64,000 nucleotides of DNA, from NCBI RefSeq assembly GCF_046630445.1, contig NC_092334.1, forward strand, positions 106,946,501 through 107,010,500. The letters are read 5' to 3'. Positions 14,586 through 25,695 of the stretch are shown in pieces; position 1 is the first letter of the stretch; each line of letters starts with the position of its first letter. Source of the stretch: Rutidosis leptorrhynchoides (lineage: Eukaryota > Streptophyta > Magnoliopsida > Asterales > Asteraceae). The position numbers and the translations under genes were made by a program. The notes beneath the pieces are model-generated. The model searched no databases, had not been told where the DNA came from, and saw only the letters and a list, made by a program, of their open reading frames with translations.

Positions 14586-14830
14586 GAATAGGTTCCGAGC
14601 TCCCTAGTTCTATATGTGTCAAGTCAAAAGTCTTAACGTATTTCCTCCAATAAAATTTATAGGCACACAATATTTTTCCGTCGGTCACTTAAATCGTCTA
14701 AGTAGTATCTGGGGGAAAGAGGTGGAATATAAAGAGCATGAGTCAAATCCTTGGTTATAAAACGTCTAGCGGTAATCGAATCGAACAAGTATGAAATATA
14801 CAGTTTGTTGTGAAGAAACGTACCCGTTAC
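14100..14830 (-). pseudogene. Decayed protease and reverse transcriptase remnants
   Basis: At about 14763-14785 the minus strand encodes F-D-S followed by a degenerate sequence where the related intact protease has F-D-S-G-A-D. At about 14150-14262 it encodes V-I-V-F-I-D-D-I-L followed by S-K-E. This is the RT catalytic box (Asp-Asp at 14238-14243) and its usual continuation. Frameshifts and stops interrupt both, and the stretch between them is too short for a whole RT. A poly(T) run of about 27 bases sits at 14557-14583. Confidence 0.8.
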
Positions 14831-14875
14831 TAGTCCATCGTCGTTCCGGGCATCCTTGGTGTCGATGTCGAAGGT

Positions 14876-15883
14876 TCAACGGCGTGCGTTGGGGTTGATT
14901 TTCTTATTTGGGCACACATTCCTAAAATGACCCAGTTGGCCACATTCGAAGCAAGCACCCGTTCTGTGTGCGTTGGGCATCTTTCGAGCGACGGGTCCTT
15001 GGCGCCGGTGGCGAAACCTGCCACATCCTTCAAAGTGATGCTTGTGGCATTCGTCACAAAAAGGCAGTTTTCCGGCATAGCCTTTCTTGTCGTTGGAGGT
15101 AAAAGGTTTCTTGGCGGGGTTGTTGTTATTGTTGTGGTTGCTTGATTGAGAGGCTTCCCATGTTCTTTTGTTGTTACTCGGGTGGTTCTCGACCATTGGT
15201 GCCGGTGCTTCCATTTCATTCACCGTTTCTAAGGCTTGGCGGGCCATTGTTAAAGCCTCTTGTAGGTTAGTGGGTTGAGATGTCATTACCTTGTGTTGAA
15301 TGCTCTTAGGGAGGCCATCCATGTAAAGTTCGACTCTTAGGGATTCGGGAGTCATGAGAATTGGACACATCGAGACTAGTTCGGTAAACCGTTGATTATA
15401 AGCCTTGAGGTCATTTCCGGCCGTTTTTAAATTCCTTAGACCCTGTTCGAGCCTTCGAGTCTCGTCGCGCGGGAAGTATTCGGTGATCATTCTTTCTCTT
15501 AATTCGGTCCAAGAGAGTGTGTGGGCTTCATCGCTTCCCACTAATTGTACATACGTGTTCCACCATGAGAGAGCAATACCGGTGAAAGTGAGGGTGGAAA
15601 ACTTGACCTTATCTTGGTCTCGACAACCGCTTGTGTTAAAAACGGTCTCCATTTGTTCAAACCATCGGGTGAGAGTAACCGGTCCCCCGGTTCCATCGAA
15701 AGTGGGAGGATTGTACTTCATGAAGTTCTTGTAGGAGCAACCTTCGATTGAATTACCGGCTCCATGATTGTTGTTGTTAGAAAAGTGATCGGCCACGGCC
15801 GTACCCACGGCGGTGGTTATCATTCGTTGAAGAGCTTGTTCTAGAGTTTCGAGAGAAGTATTGTGTTGACCTTGGTGAGCCAT
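14876..15883 (-). CDS. Gag-like protein of the minus-strand Gypsy element
   Basis: This open frame gives about 335 residues from the ATG at 15883. The frame extends 18 bases upstream without another ATG. Gag forms the retrotransposon particle and binds RNA. It has a capsid-like central region with W-W-N-T-Y and a single complete CCHC knuckle near the C-terminus (C-F-E-C-G-Q-L-G-H-F-R-N-V-C). In the plus-strand relative a second knuckle precedes this one. Here it is reduced to C-G-R-F-R-H-R-R-Q-G, which points to an internal in-frame deletion. The frame stops shortly after the knuckle because of a small indel relative to the relative, so protease is not reached. It may make a truncated Gag. 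Function is not assured. Confidence 0.85.
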   Translation of the reverse strand: MAHQGQHNTSLETLEQALQRMITTAVGTAVADHFSNNNNHGAGNSIEGCSYKNFMKYNPPTFDGTGGPVTLTRWFEQMETVFNTSGCRDQDKVKFSTLTFTGIALSWWNTYVQLVGSDEAHTLSWTELRERMITEYFPRDETRRLEQGLRNLKTAGNDLKAYNQRFTELVSMCPILMTPESLRVELYMDGLPKSIQHKVMTSQPTNLQEALTMARQALETVNEMEAPAPMVENHPSNNKRTWEASQSSNHNNNNNPAKKPFTSNDKKGYAGKLPFCDECHKHHFEGCGRFRHRRQGPVARKMPNAHRTGACFECGQLGHFRNVCPNKKINPNARR

Positions 15884-16292
15884 TGTTCCTTCATGAGACA
15901 AGAATATCGTTGGTTAGTATTTTTAACAATACTAACCGTGGCATGGAATAAGGATAGAGAGAAAATTTTTCCTTGACTCGCCTTAAATTCTCTATGTCAT
16001 AATGTCGGAACGTCCATGTGAATCACCGTAATATAATCCCGGAAATTATATTACCCTGATTCTCATGTGCATTTAACATTACTTCATAAAGTCAAGGTGG
16101 CGCACCAACAAAATTTATCAACGTAAGATCAAGATCGAATACGAGTTAGATATGATAGAAGAGTTCGAGTATAAATGCACAATTAGTCAAATAATTCCTA
16201 CTTCAGTCTATATGCCGGTTGTAGTCTAGATTCACCTATGTACCCTATGACTCGGGGTGAACACAAATGAACTCTAAATCCCTACAACCAAG

Positions 16293-16304
16293 GCTCTGAT
16301 ACCA
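16293..16304 (-). other. Primer-binding site, initiator Met tRNA type
   Basis: The plus strand reads GCTCTGATACCA, the complement of TGGTATCAGAGC. It lies two bases from the LTR end at 16307 and supports minus orientation. Confidence 0.95.
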
Positions 16305-16306
16305 CC

Positions 16307-18738
16307 TGTAACGACCCCGACAAATCGTCAAGTGACGGCGTCGGCTACGTGGGTCCCATTACCTGATTATAAGTCTTTAAAATAACGTTTGACCAAAATA
16401 TGTCGCCTTCATTTCAAAATAAAGATTGTTTCAAAGTTTACAAGAATTGTTCAACCAAAAGTTAAGTTACAACGTTATAGATACGATTGAAATCTAGGCG
16501 ACACGGTTTAAAGTAAAGTCAAAAGACGCTCCATGAAATGCATGTATACTCGACATCGGATGCAAGTATCAAATAGTAAGCGGAAGCATGTTTCACATAT
16601 CGTGCAAGACCTGAGAAAAACATAGAAATCTGTCAACGAAAACGTTGGTGAAATCATAGGTTTAAGTAAGTAAGTACAAGTGAACCACAAGATTTGCATC
16701 AATGAAATAATAGTAATACATTCCAAAAGTTTGTTTCACGAGCACCCAATTATCAAAGCTTAACATTCCTTCCATTGTATACCCCATCACTTAGTGCTAG
16801 AACAAACACTGATTCTCGAAAATATATTTCATCCGTAGACGGTAGCGAACCGTCAAGGATGAGGGTTGTCAACCCATATGGCCATATAACATAAGTTCTC
16901 GCTTACACCCGGCAAGTGTAATTAATGATAATCGAATTGAGGATTTTGTTCTAAACTCGTATGTAGAATGTTTGTTTTCCCGTTCTTGTGTTCACTTAGT
17001 TCAAAAGAATCGTTTATGTTTTCTCATCCCAATATAAGTTCAAAAAGAGTAAAAGTGGGACTATGATCTCACCTTGAGTGCACGAGTAGTAAAGTACTTC
17101 GACAAGTAAACGTGTACAAAGAACAATGCTAGTCTTGACCTAAACAATAGGTTTGTATCAATAACGGTAAACACGATAGGTCAAAGGTGTTCAATTAGTC
17201 CTATGGCTCGTTACGACTCGATTAATATAGCATGTGAATCAATTAGTCAAGTTTCATGCACGATACAAGTAACTAAGCATGTTAGAACGATCGTATAATT
17301 GTTTGGTTAAGTTTGACTAAAAGTCAAACTTGGTCAAAGTCAAGGTCAACGGGGTCGGGTCGGGTATCCGACAATTTTCCCATGATGAGAAATCATTTAT
17401 GAGCAGAATGGCCAAGTTTCATGTTAATCGGAGTTACGGTTAAGCGGGAAACATTTTGTGAAAGGAAAAATAAAAACAAAAATGAGCTGGGCATATGCGC
17501 GGCGCGCAAAGGGTTGCGCGGCGCGCACCCAAGTGTAAATCCTGGTCAGAACTTAACCAAAGGGGGTAAATATCTGGGATTTCTGTTTTGCGCGGCGCGC
17601 GGGTATATGCGCGGCGCGCAATACCTGGGAAACATGCAGTTTGCAGAAAAAGACCAAGTCACGAACCAAAACTCAAATTAACCTATTTTATGAACCGAAA
17701 ACATCCAAAATGCATACTATATATCGTCGGAAAAGTAATTTGACAAGGAAAACAACTAAACACGTTTCATCAAACAAAAACATCAATTTCAATAACCGAT
17801 TTTCCGTCAAGTGATCATTAAGAATCCATTTTCAAAGTTTCAAGTTCATCAATCGCATTTTGAGTTTCGGGAAACCAATTCACACATATGATGTGCCGTT
17901 TTGAAGGTAATCAAGCATACAATCCAACTAAATACTTACTAATAATAATCCATGGCATTCAATGCATCAAATAATCACTTCAAGTTCTTCAAACCCTAAC
18001 TCAATTCCACCAAAAATCAATAATCAAGCTCATGAAGTTTTCTAAGGCAACCTACACATCAAATTGAAGCTAGTGATGCTAGTAACACAATTAAAACATC
18101 AACTTTCAACATCTAACAACATATGATCATCCAAAATTCAAGAACAACACATCAAAATTCAAGTTCATGCTAGTTACACTAAAACAACGAGATCGAGCAT
18201 ATAAATCATATATTCATGTTAGACTTGAGCCATAGACACTAATTAACACTTTTATAAGTTAAAAACATCAAGAACACAAAATCTAGTGATTTTAGAAAGT
18301 TACCCAAATGAGATGAAGTTGGTACCAAAATGAAGAGGATGAAGAGAGGATCACGAAAATGTAATTTGTTTTGAAGTTTGCTTCCAATCCCGAATTTAGA
18401 TGATGATTTTATGAAGTTGGGGTTTGTGTGTGTGTTCTTGCTAGAGAGAAAGAGAGAGAGAGGGAGATGGTTGAATGGTGGTGATTGGGGTGGACTAGTT
18501 GACCTAGTCAACTAGTTTGCCCCGTGTCAATTTTAGTCCCTCGAGTTTAGAAGCGGTGCGGGATTTAACCGATCGAATATTTTAAATTACACGAGAGTAC
18601 GGGAGACATTATCTTCCAACAACGAGAATATTTAAAATGTTACATAACAAAGGATACGAATCTAGATACGAAGGGTATTATTTAAAAAGAAAAAGACGGG
18701 CGTTAAAATAATTTAACGGAAAAATGCGGGATGTTACA
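16307..18738 (-). repeat. 5' LTR of the minus-strand Gypsy element
   Basis: It is 2432 bp, with three differences from the copy at 9981-12412. It begins TGTAACGACC on the plus strand beside the PBS and ends GGGATGTTACA beside the target duplication AATTG. Confidence 0.95.
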
Positions 18739-18995
18739 AATTGGTCCATGCGAGACCAAGCTTATGAACAACTTTTGAATCTGCGAGATCTACTAATTGG
18801 TCCTTGTGAGACCAAGCTTATGAACAACTTTTGGATCTCCGTGATCTACTAATTGGTCCCTGCGAGACCAAGCTTATGAATAACTTTTGGATCTGTGTGA
18901 TCTACTAATTGGTCCATGTGAGACCAAGCTTATGAATAACTTTTGGATCTGCGAGATCTACTAATTAGTCCCTGCAAGACCAAGCTTATGAACAA
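18734..18995 (+). repeat. 56-bp minisatellite, right part (about 4.5 units)
   Basis: This continues the array interrupted at 9980. Units carry small differences such as 'ggtccatgcgag', 'ggtccttgtgag' and 'ggtccctgcgag'. The array then gives way to the terminal part of the outer LTR. Confidence 0.9.
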
Positions 18996-19348
18996 AAATC
19001 TTGTGGTCTAACACTATTACTGAAATTATTATTTATGACAAACCTATGAACTCACTCAATCTAGTGTTGAATTTTTAAGCATGTTTATTCTCAGGTACTT
19101 AAATATTACTTCCGCTGTATATCTGCTGCTTTGATGATGATTGCTTGCCATGCTTGGAGTCTTCATTTCATATCATATCAATTAAAGACATTTAATGCGT
19201 TGTTCATTAAATACAATGTAATCTATTTATCTTTCGCTGCAAAACTTAATAAAATGTCTCATATAGAGTCGTTCTCGTTTATACAACTGTAATTTGATAT
19301 ATTTAGTGACGTTATTTTTCCAGGCCCTATCTGGAGGATGTCACAGAT

Positions 19349-19360
19349 TGGTATCAGAGC
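19349..19360 (+). other. Primer-binding site of the outer retroelement
   Basis: TGGTATCAGAGC is complementary to the 3' end of plant initiator methionine tRNA. It lies three bases after the LTR end GTCACA at 19345, which fixes plus orientation for the outer element. Confidence 0.9.
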
Positions 19361-20160
19361 AGTTTGTTGTAAAGAACCATGATTGCATTTTATGTGTCCC
19401 TTATATAATTAGGTACCTTAGCAATGTAGGACTACAACTTTCCTTGACCATAGTGCCTTTACTTGTTGCCTTTAACTGTTAAATGCTACACTATACTTTA
19501 GAAACTTTACTTATCTTAGAACCAAGCCAATATAAGAACTCTGCTCACTGTCCTAAGTATTATCCAATTAAGCCATCGCATTTAAATGCAACACCATGAA
19601 TTCTGAAATTCTTGACATTCCTATGTCATCTATCATGGTTTTGTGTATTACTTATGTATTACATGAAATATTTTTGAAACTCCTATATTTGTTACTATTC
19701 ATACTCAAACGTATATAACTCCTTGTTATACTACGTACCTATATGCCTTATGCTTTATGCATCGGTTTGCGAACTGGGAAAATGTCATTGAGTTATCAAG
19801 AATCTCAAAGATATTATAATGTTATCACTATTCACATTCGTTACTTTTAAATCTTTGCTTTCTCGTTATTTTTTATCATTGAATTTTATTGACGAGTGGC
19901 GTCTACGAACCTCTAGAATGGAAGGGTTTGGATTACCGATTTAAAGGATCCTATAGCTCAAGCCCTAGACCTGAATAGGCCATTACGAATTGAAAGTCTT
20001 TAATCGAAAGATTATCTGATTACATACTTATCATTTTATGATCTCGACACATCATACTGCCATTATTGAAGTATAGACACATCATATCTTATTATATCTA
20101 TCCCAGTAGATTTTGTCTGACACTTTTCCTAAATTTTCTCCGTAAATCACGGAAATCTTT
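19361..20160 (+). other. Untranslated interior downstream of the outer PBS
   Basis: About 800 bp with no frame longer than 62 codons and no recognised motif. It is probably the retroelement leader. Confidence 0.4.
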
Positions 20161-20164
20161 TTAC

Positions 20165-20172
20165 TATATATA
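20165..20172 (+). promoter_or_regulatory. TATA-like box upstream of the unrecognised ORF
   Basis: TATATATA lies 77 bp upstream of the ATG at 20249. An A/C-rich leader with several CAACA words follows, as in many plant 5' UTRs. The promoter role is inferred from position only. Confidence 0.4.
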
Positions 20173-20248
20173 CGTATTCAAGGAGACAAATACAACATTC
20201 AGTATTCAACATCCATTTCATATCAAACCCTAATTCCAATCACATAAT

Positions 20249-20997
20249 ATGGATTACTCACTTGATTCCTTGAGCTCCAATGGCAGCGTAACCGGAACAA
20301 ACGAACCAATTAGCCATCATCTATTTTGGATGAATTTGGGATGGGTTCGTAGTCGACTCAATCAATGGAGAAGTGAAGAAGGTGATCCTTTTCACCCACC
20401 ACATTGTCCTATTGGCGAAGAACCTGAAGCACTTACCGGCGAACCAGTCCGAAACACCATATTCACCCTCATTTCCAGAACAGCTCGCCACGAGTATATA
20501 TTATCTAGAATTCCAGATCTTATTCATCCGCTAGTCCGAACCGCCAATCATCCTGGAGTAAGAGAAGAAGTCAACGAGCTTCGCGCTCGAGTAGTGGCTT
20601 TAGAAAATATGGTGCAAAACCTACGAACACCAGCAGCAGCACCAGCAGCATAACCAGCATCACCACCAGTACCATCATTACCACCAACATCACCAGCTTC
20701 ATCAAACAACATCCGCATCCTACGCCTCAACATCCGCAAGCCGCGAATGAGTATGAGACTTCCAGGAGGCGCCAACACGATAGATGGCAAGTTCATCAGC
20801 ACCAAATCATGAGCCAGCTATCATATCAGGTACCAAATAACTACATCCCGACTCGACCTGCTTACTATCCATCACATCAGCCCGACATGCGACCACCCTT
20901 TGACCTGTACTACCCCAATCAAGCGTATCAGGGCACCTATCACCAACCATGGAACCCGAACGACGATATGAATTGGAATCCCTATCCAAATCAATAG
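20249..20997 (+). pseudogene. Unrecognised two-part ORF (coiled coil plus Tyr/Pro/Asn-rich tail), broken by a stop and a frame change
   Basis: The first frame (20249-20653, 134 codons) has an acidic N-terminus and a W-x-R-S-R-L-N-Q-W segment. It ends with a heptad-like helix (R-E-E-V-N-E-L-R-A-R-V-V-A-L-E-N) and an Ala/Pro run. A TAA ends it, but the same frame stays open for a Pro/Ser-rich stretch. The +2 frame, open from before 20640 to the stop at 20997, carries a Gln/His-rich segment and a tail rich in Tyr, Pro, Asn and Trp. Together these suggest one former protein of about 245 residues. I do not recognise the family. It could be an accessory ORF of the outer retroelement, a divergent Gag N-terminus, or a captured gene. 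Confidence 0.5.
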
Positions 20998-20999
20998 TA

Positions 21000-23089
21000 T
21001 TCCATTGGTGATTTCTTATCTTTTATTATTTTTATCTACTTATGTTAAACACTTAACATTTTGATACTTTTATGTAATGTTTAATATGTTTATTATTTTG
21101 TACTAATATTTCATTTTTATAATTTGAAAGTGGGATATTAAGTCCCATTTCAAATTATCATGCATGTTTATATTTGTATGTTTGTATATTGTCAGTTGTA
21201 CAAAACAGGGTAAAACAGCGCATTTTCAAAGACTGGCATTAAGTTCAGCAAAAGCTATTAATTTTGACGACAAAATGCAAAATATATGTGAAATAAAAAT
21301 AGACGGAATGAACAAATGAAGTGCACCATTTATCATTCAAAGCATACAACAATATGTTTGGAAACTTTGGTAAAATTTTAATCATCTTTTTACGCTAATT
21401 ACCCTCAATAATTTAAATTGTTACCGATTTCTTGCAAATGAGGGCATTGCAAGATCTTAAGTGTGGAAAGTGGTTAAATTCTTTCGGGTTTTAAAAATTT
21501 AATTTAAACACTTTGTTACCATTAAAAATACTAGTAACGCAGTAGTTGTATTAGAATCTAGTTCTCTTTGATAATAAAGAACAGCCCTAGTCTTATATAC
21601 TGATTACTCACTTCTAGTAAAAAAAAATTTAAAAAATTTTCAAATAAATGAATTCAAAATCATGTTTATACACATTTATGAACGATAAAACTAGGTGTTA
21701 ATACCGAAATTATTGTTATCTCGAAAAGGACATAAATTGAGAAACAACTCAAAACGCTTGAAATCATTTAAAATGGAATAGAGGAGAATAAAAAGGCAAA
21801 GAAAGGAAAATAAAAGCCAAGTGTGGGAAAAATTTACCAAGTTATTTAGAACATATATCACATATTTTTGTACAAATAATTGAAGATACTTTTATTTTGG
21901 ACGATATTAATCAGTTTTACCCAGTTTATTGTAATATAAATGAAATTTAAAAGGAAGTAAAGTCTTCTGAGAAAAAGACACGCGCTTCTTGATTTAGGTC
22001 AGGAAGTTGTCGTCCAGACCAGTTGTAGAGTCTACAAAAAACCTTGAAAAGTTCTCTCGAAAATCAGCTGGAAATCCACGGACCTCAACATCAAACAGGG
22101 TCGCCAAGTGGTCAGACTTATCCTAACCATAAGAGGATCTTTCTCGTACAATGGGGGGCACCGTGTAAATTAGCTTATAAGACTAATGAATCAGATCTCC
22201 AGAAAGGATAATCTCCTTAAAGATCAAAAATCAGCTTTTAAGACTGATATTACTCAATCCTTGAGATTGACCTTAAAGATTGAGAATTCAAACTCATGGA
22301 ATTCGATGATATCTAAACTCGAGCTTGAACGAGAAAATATTTTGATCAAATTACAAACCGATTTATTTTCTGAAAACCCTATTTTCAATGCGTTCATTAC
22401 CATTGAACGTAAAATCCTAAAAATTCACCGGAATTCATTAGGTCACCTGAACTAAATCGGGTGTCAACCGTAAGAACGGTGGTTGCATAGCATGGTCGAA
22501 GACAGTGCCTTGTGCCAGACCAAAAAACTATAGGGTGATCTTTACTATTGCTCCTACAAAGGATAGTAATTGCATCTGACAAGATATAGACCATAATCAA
22601 AAGCATGTCATGGGACATTGCCTTAACAGTTGCTTGTTCAATGCTTTCCTTTACAACCGGAAGGTAGTTTACCGAAATGTAATATAGGGAGCAAGTAAAA
22701 TGGACGTGTTGCTTTCCCAATACAAGGTTAGCAAGTGGGTGACACAAAACCGCAAGTTTTAAGCTAAAATTTTCAAATATGAAACCCACAAAACCCACAA
22801 AAACATTTTGCAAACGCCGGTGAAGGGTTATTCCGGAAAACTTATCTAGGGTAAAAGCTAGATTGAATTTTCAAAAGATCAATTGTTTTCATAAAGATCC
22901 AATTTCCTAAAGGATCTAAATTTTTATAGTCGTGTGGGACTGTAAACCACATCGTTACTACCATTGTTCATACCGCCGTATTAAAATCACTGATGTATAA
23001 AGTGTAAAGAATAAAGAAGTGATTCTAGTAAAGTTATATTCAAGTTCTATATTGCTTGAGGACAAGCAACGCTCAAGTGTGGGAATATT
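21000..23089 (+). other. 3' untranslated interior of a Tat/Athila-like Gypsy element
   Basis: About 2.1 kb without convincing coding sequence. Near the right end it carries 'gaggacaagcaa', 'gctcaagtgtggga' and 'atatttgata'. This is the characteristic pre-LTR block of Athila/Tat-type plant elements as I know them. The 89-codon frame at 22186-22455 has no recognised motif. Where the outer retroelement ends and this one begins cannot be seen. Confidence 0.5.
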
Positions 23090-24737
23090 TGATAATGCTA
23101 AAAACAAACACATATTTCATAGCATTATCCTTCAAGAAAGACAAGCTTTTAGTTGAAATTGTTCTATTTACAACTGATATTCGTTTAAATAATAAAAGGT
23201 GAAGACAAAAGACAGATTCGACGAATTGAAGACGCAAATGACCAAAACGCTAAAAAATACAAAGTACAATCCAAGAGGTTCAATTTATTGATGAGAAACG
23301 TCTAAAAGTTACAAGAGTACGAGCCGCAAAACGCAAAATACAAGATATTAAATTGTACGCAAGGACATTCAAAAATCCGGAACCGGGACATGAACCAACT
23401 ATTAACGCGCGACGTAACGGAGCTAAAATTACAAGTCACCAATGCACAAGAATATAATATAATATATAATTAATTATATAAAATTATATATATTATATTA
23501 TATATTAAATAAATACGCGCAGACCACGTTTTAGAATCATGTGTGAGCAGGAAAAGGCTGCCATACGATCGCATGGCCTGGAGGCTTTAAAACCATGCGA
23601 TCGCATGGTTCACTGTAGTTGGCCACATCTATAAATTGAAGCGTTTTTCGGACGAAATAGACACACCTTTTTCTAATCTCTTACTCTATCAATATATTTA
23701 TATTTATATTTTAATTATAATTTTAATATTAAAGTTTAATAATAATAAGGTTATGGTAGCGAATGTTGTAAGTTTGTAAGTCGAAATTCTGTCCGTGTAA
23801 CGCTACGCTATTAATACTCATTGTAAGTTATGTTCAACCTTTTTAAATTAATTTCTCGTAGCTAAGTTATAATTATGCTTATTTAAATCGAAGTAATCGT
23901 GATGTTGGACTAAATATTAAAGACGAGGTTATTGGGCTTTGTACCATAATTGGGGTTTGAACAAAAGACCGACACTTTGAAAATTAGACTATGGGCTATT
24001 AATGGGCTTTATATTTGTTTAACTGAATGATAGTTCGTTAATTTAATATAGAGATTTACAATTTGACGTATCTATAAATAACCATATACACTCGATCGGA
24101 CACGATGGGTGGGATATTTATAAGTACTAATAATCGTTCATTTAACCGGACACGGGAATGGATTAATAGTCAATGGACTCATTAAAACAGTGGTGGATTA
24201 CATACAAGGACACTTGGTGTAATTGTTAATAAAGTATTAAAACCTTGGATTGCATACAGTCGATAACCTGGTGTAATCATTAACAATGTATTAAACCTTA
24301 TTACAGTTTAAGTCCCCAATTAGTTGGAATATTTGACTTCGGGTATAAGGATTATTTTACGAGGACACTCGCACTTTATATTTATGACTGATGGACTGTT
24401 ATGGACAAAAACCAGATGGACATATCGAATAATCCAGGACAAATGACAATTAACCCATGGTAATAAACTAAAATCAACACGTCGAACATCATGATTACGG
24501 AAGTTTAAATAAGCATAATTCCTTTATTTTATATCTCATCGCACTTTTATTTATTGTCATTTTATTTATTGCACTTTTAATTATCGTACTTTTAATTATC
24601 GCATTTTTATTTATCGTCATTTACTTTACGCTTTAAATTAAGTCATTTGTATATTTAATATTTTACATTAGGTTTTAATTGTGACTTAAGACATAAAATC
24701 GACAAACCGGTCACTAAACAGTAAAAAAACCCCTTTT

Positions 24738-24783
<46 letters not shown>

Positions 24784-24950
24784 TACTAAAAACTATACTA
24801 CTCTACGATTAGGTACACTGCCTATAGTGTTATAGCAAGGTTTAGGTATATCCACTCTATAAATAAATAAATAACTTGTGTAAAATTGTATCGTATTTAA
24901 TAGTATTTCGCAATAAAAATATAACTATTTCGTATACACCTCGCATAACA
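23090..24950 (+). repeat. LTR of a Tat/Athila-like element
   Basis: It begins TGATAATGC directly after the purine-rich GTGTGGGAATATT and ends about GCATAACA, giving a TG...CA unit of 1861 bp. It includes a perfect 20-bp palindrome (23591-23610), a TATA box 20 bp further on (23630-23637) and an (AAT)n run (about 24738-24776). The DNA after 24950 shows no PBS, so this is best read as the 3' LTR of an element whose body lies to the left. No second copy is in the window. Confidence 0.6.
23630..23637 (+). promoter_or_regulatory. TATA box of the Tat/Athila-like LTR
   Basis: TATAAATT lies about 540 bp into the LTR, just downstream of the palindrome pair. The promoter role is inferred. Confidence 0.5.
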
Positions 24951-25257
24951 TTAGTATTCTGTTTTTTCCGGGTGTTGGTGTTTTTTGTTTTTTTAATAGA
25001 AGGCTCACAAATTTCTTTCTAATACCATGTAAAGTATACATGTATGTTCTGTTTTCATTCATTACAGTTTGCTAGTTTTGAGAAATCTTGTAGCAGTACG
25101 CCAGTATTACATATATGTCTTGCACTTTTGAGCTTTAATGTATTGCAATAGTATAATAAGAAGGTACGCAAACAATATTACAAAAATGCGCGCGTTTTTC
25201 TATGGTTGATGTAAACAAATTGTATACATAAAACTATAAAAGGTTATCATTCTTTAT
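24951..25257. other. Intergenic DNA, nothing recognised
   Basis: About 300 bp of AT-rich sequence between the Tat/Athila-like LTR and the hAT target duplication. I see no gene or repeat in it. Confidence 0.5.
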
Positions 25258-25265
25258 ATATCCAA

Positions 25266-25500
25266 TATAGGTGCACATAAAAACCGGATCCGAAAAAAAA
25301 ACCGAAAAAAAACCAGAACCAGATCTGACAGGATCCGGATTTAGTCAGAACCGAAACTGGTTCCTGGATCCGATCCGGATCCGACCGGATCTAAACGTTC
25401 GATAGGGACCGGATTTTTTCGGGATAAAAACCGGATAAAATCCGGATTTTTTTAAACCGGATAAAATCCGGATTTTCTTGCTGTTTCGGCTTTCAAAAAA
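25266..25500 (+). repeat. hAT left terminal and subterminal repeats
   Basis: This stretch contains the TATAGGTGCACA end, then many CCGGAT, ATCCGG and ACCGGAT words separated by A-runs. Comparable arrays bind transposase in known hAT elements such as Ac. That role is inferred here. Confidence 0.8.
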
Positions 25501-25569
25501 AATAGCCGTTTCCACCCTTTTTTGCAGTTTTTTAAATTTTTATGGACCATTTTACCCCTTCAAGTGTAG

Positions 25570-25577
25570 TATAAATA
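25570..25577 (+). promoter_or_regulatory. TATA box of the hAT transposase gene
   Basis: TATAAATA lies 126 bp upstream of the transposase ATG. A CT-rich leader with repeated TTCTCTCTA follows. Confidence 0.65.
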
Positions 25578-25695
25578 GATGGTATTGGGTTTTGGTTGAA
25601 AGCACACCATCTAATTCTCTCTATTCTCTCTAAATCTCAAAATACTCTATAATTACACTATAATTACTCACTAAACTCTACTTACTAATCCTATA

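Larger units (their letters stand above)
9981..18738 (-). mobile_element. Ty3/Gypsy LTR retrotransposon, very young LTRs, decayed pol (minus orientation)
   Basis: The two LTRs are 9981-12412 and 16307-18738, each exactly 2432 bp. I found only three differences between them (near 11831, 12165 and 12288 in the left copy). The 5-bp target duplication AATTG flanks the element at 9976-9980 and 18739-18743, inside a 56-bp minisatellite. The complement of the PBS, GCTCTGATACCA, is at 16293-16304. The interior encodes Gag at the right end and mutated remnants of protease, reverse transcriptase and integrase. The related plus-strand copy at 26235-34803 provided the comparison. The lineage is chromovirus-like by resemblance of that copy. 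Confidence 0.95.

Noticed and set aside
15405-15734. 109-codon plus frame opposite Gag
   Set aside because: A shadow of the minus-strand Gag frame, with no motif of its own.
12413-16306. An antisense ORF set as a regulatory system within the Gypsy interior
   Set aside because: The plus-strand frames at 12886-14607 lie opposite decayed pol and show no family features.
22397-22813. 138-codon minus frame in the Tat/Athila-like interior
   Set aside because: No recognisable domain, and it lies opposite the known orientation of the element.
24951-25257. Possible PBS after the Tat/Athila-like LTR (CCGGGTGTTGG)
   Set aside because: It does not match the TGGCGCCGTTGCC type or any tRNA 3' end I could justify. 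The LTR is better read as a 3' LTR.
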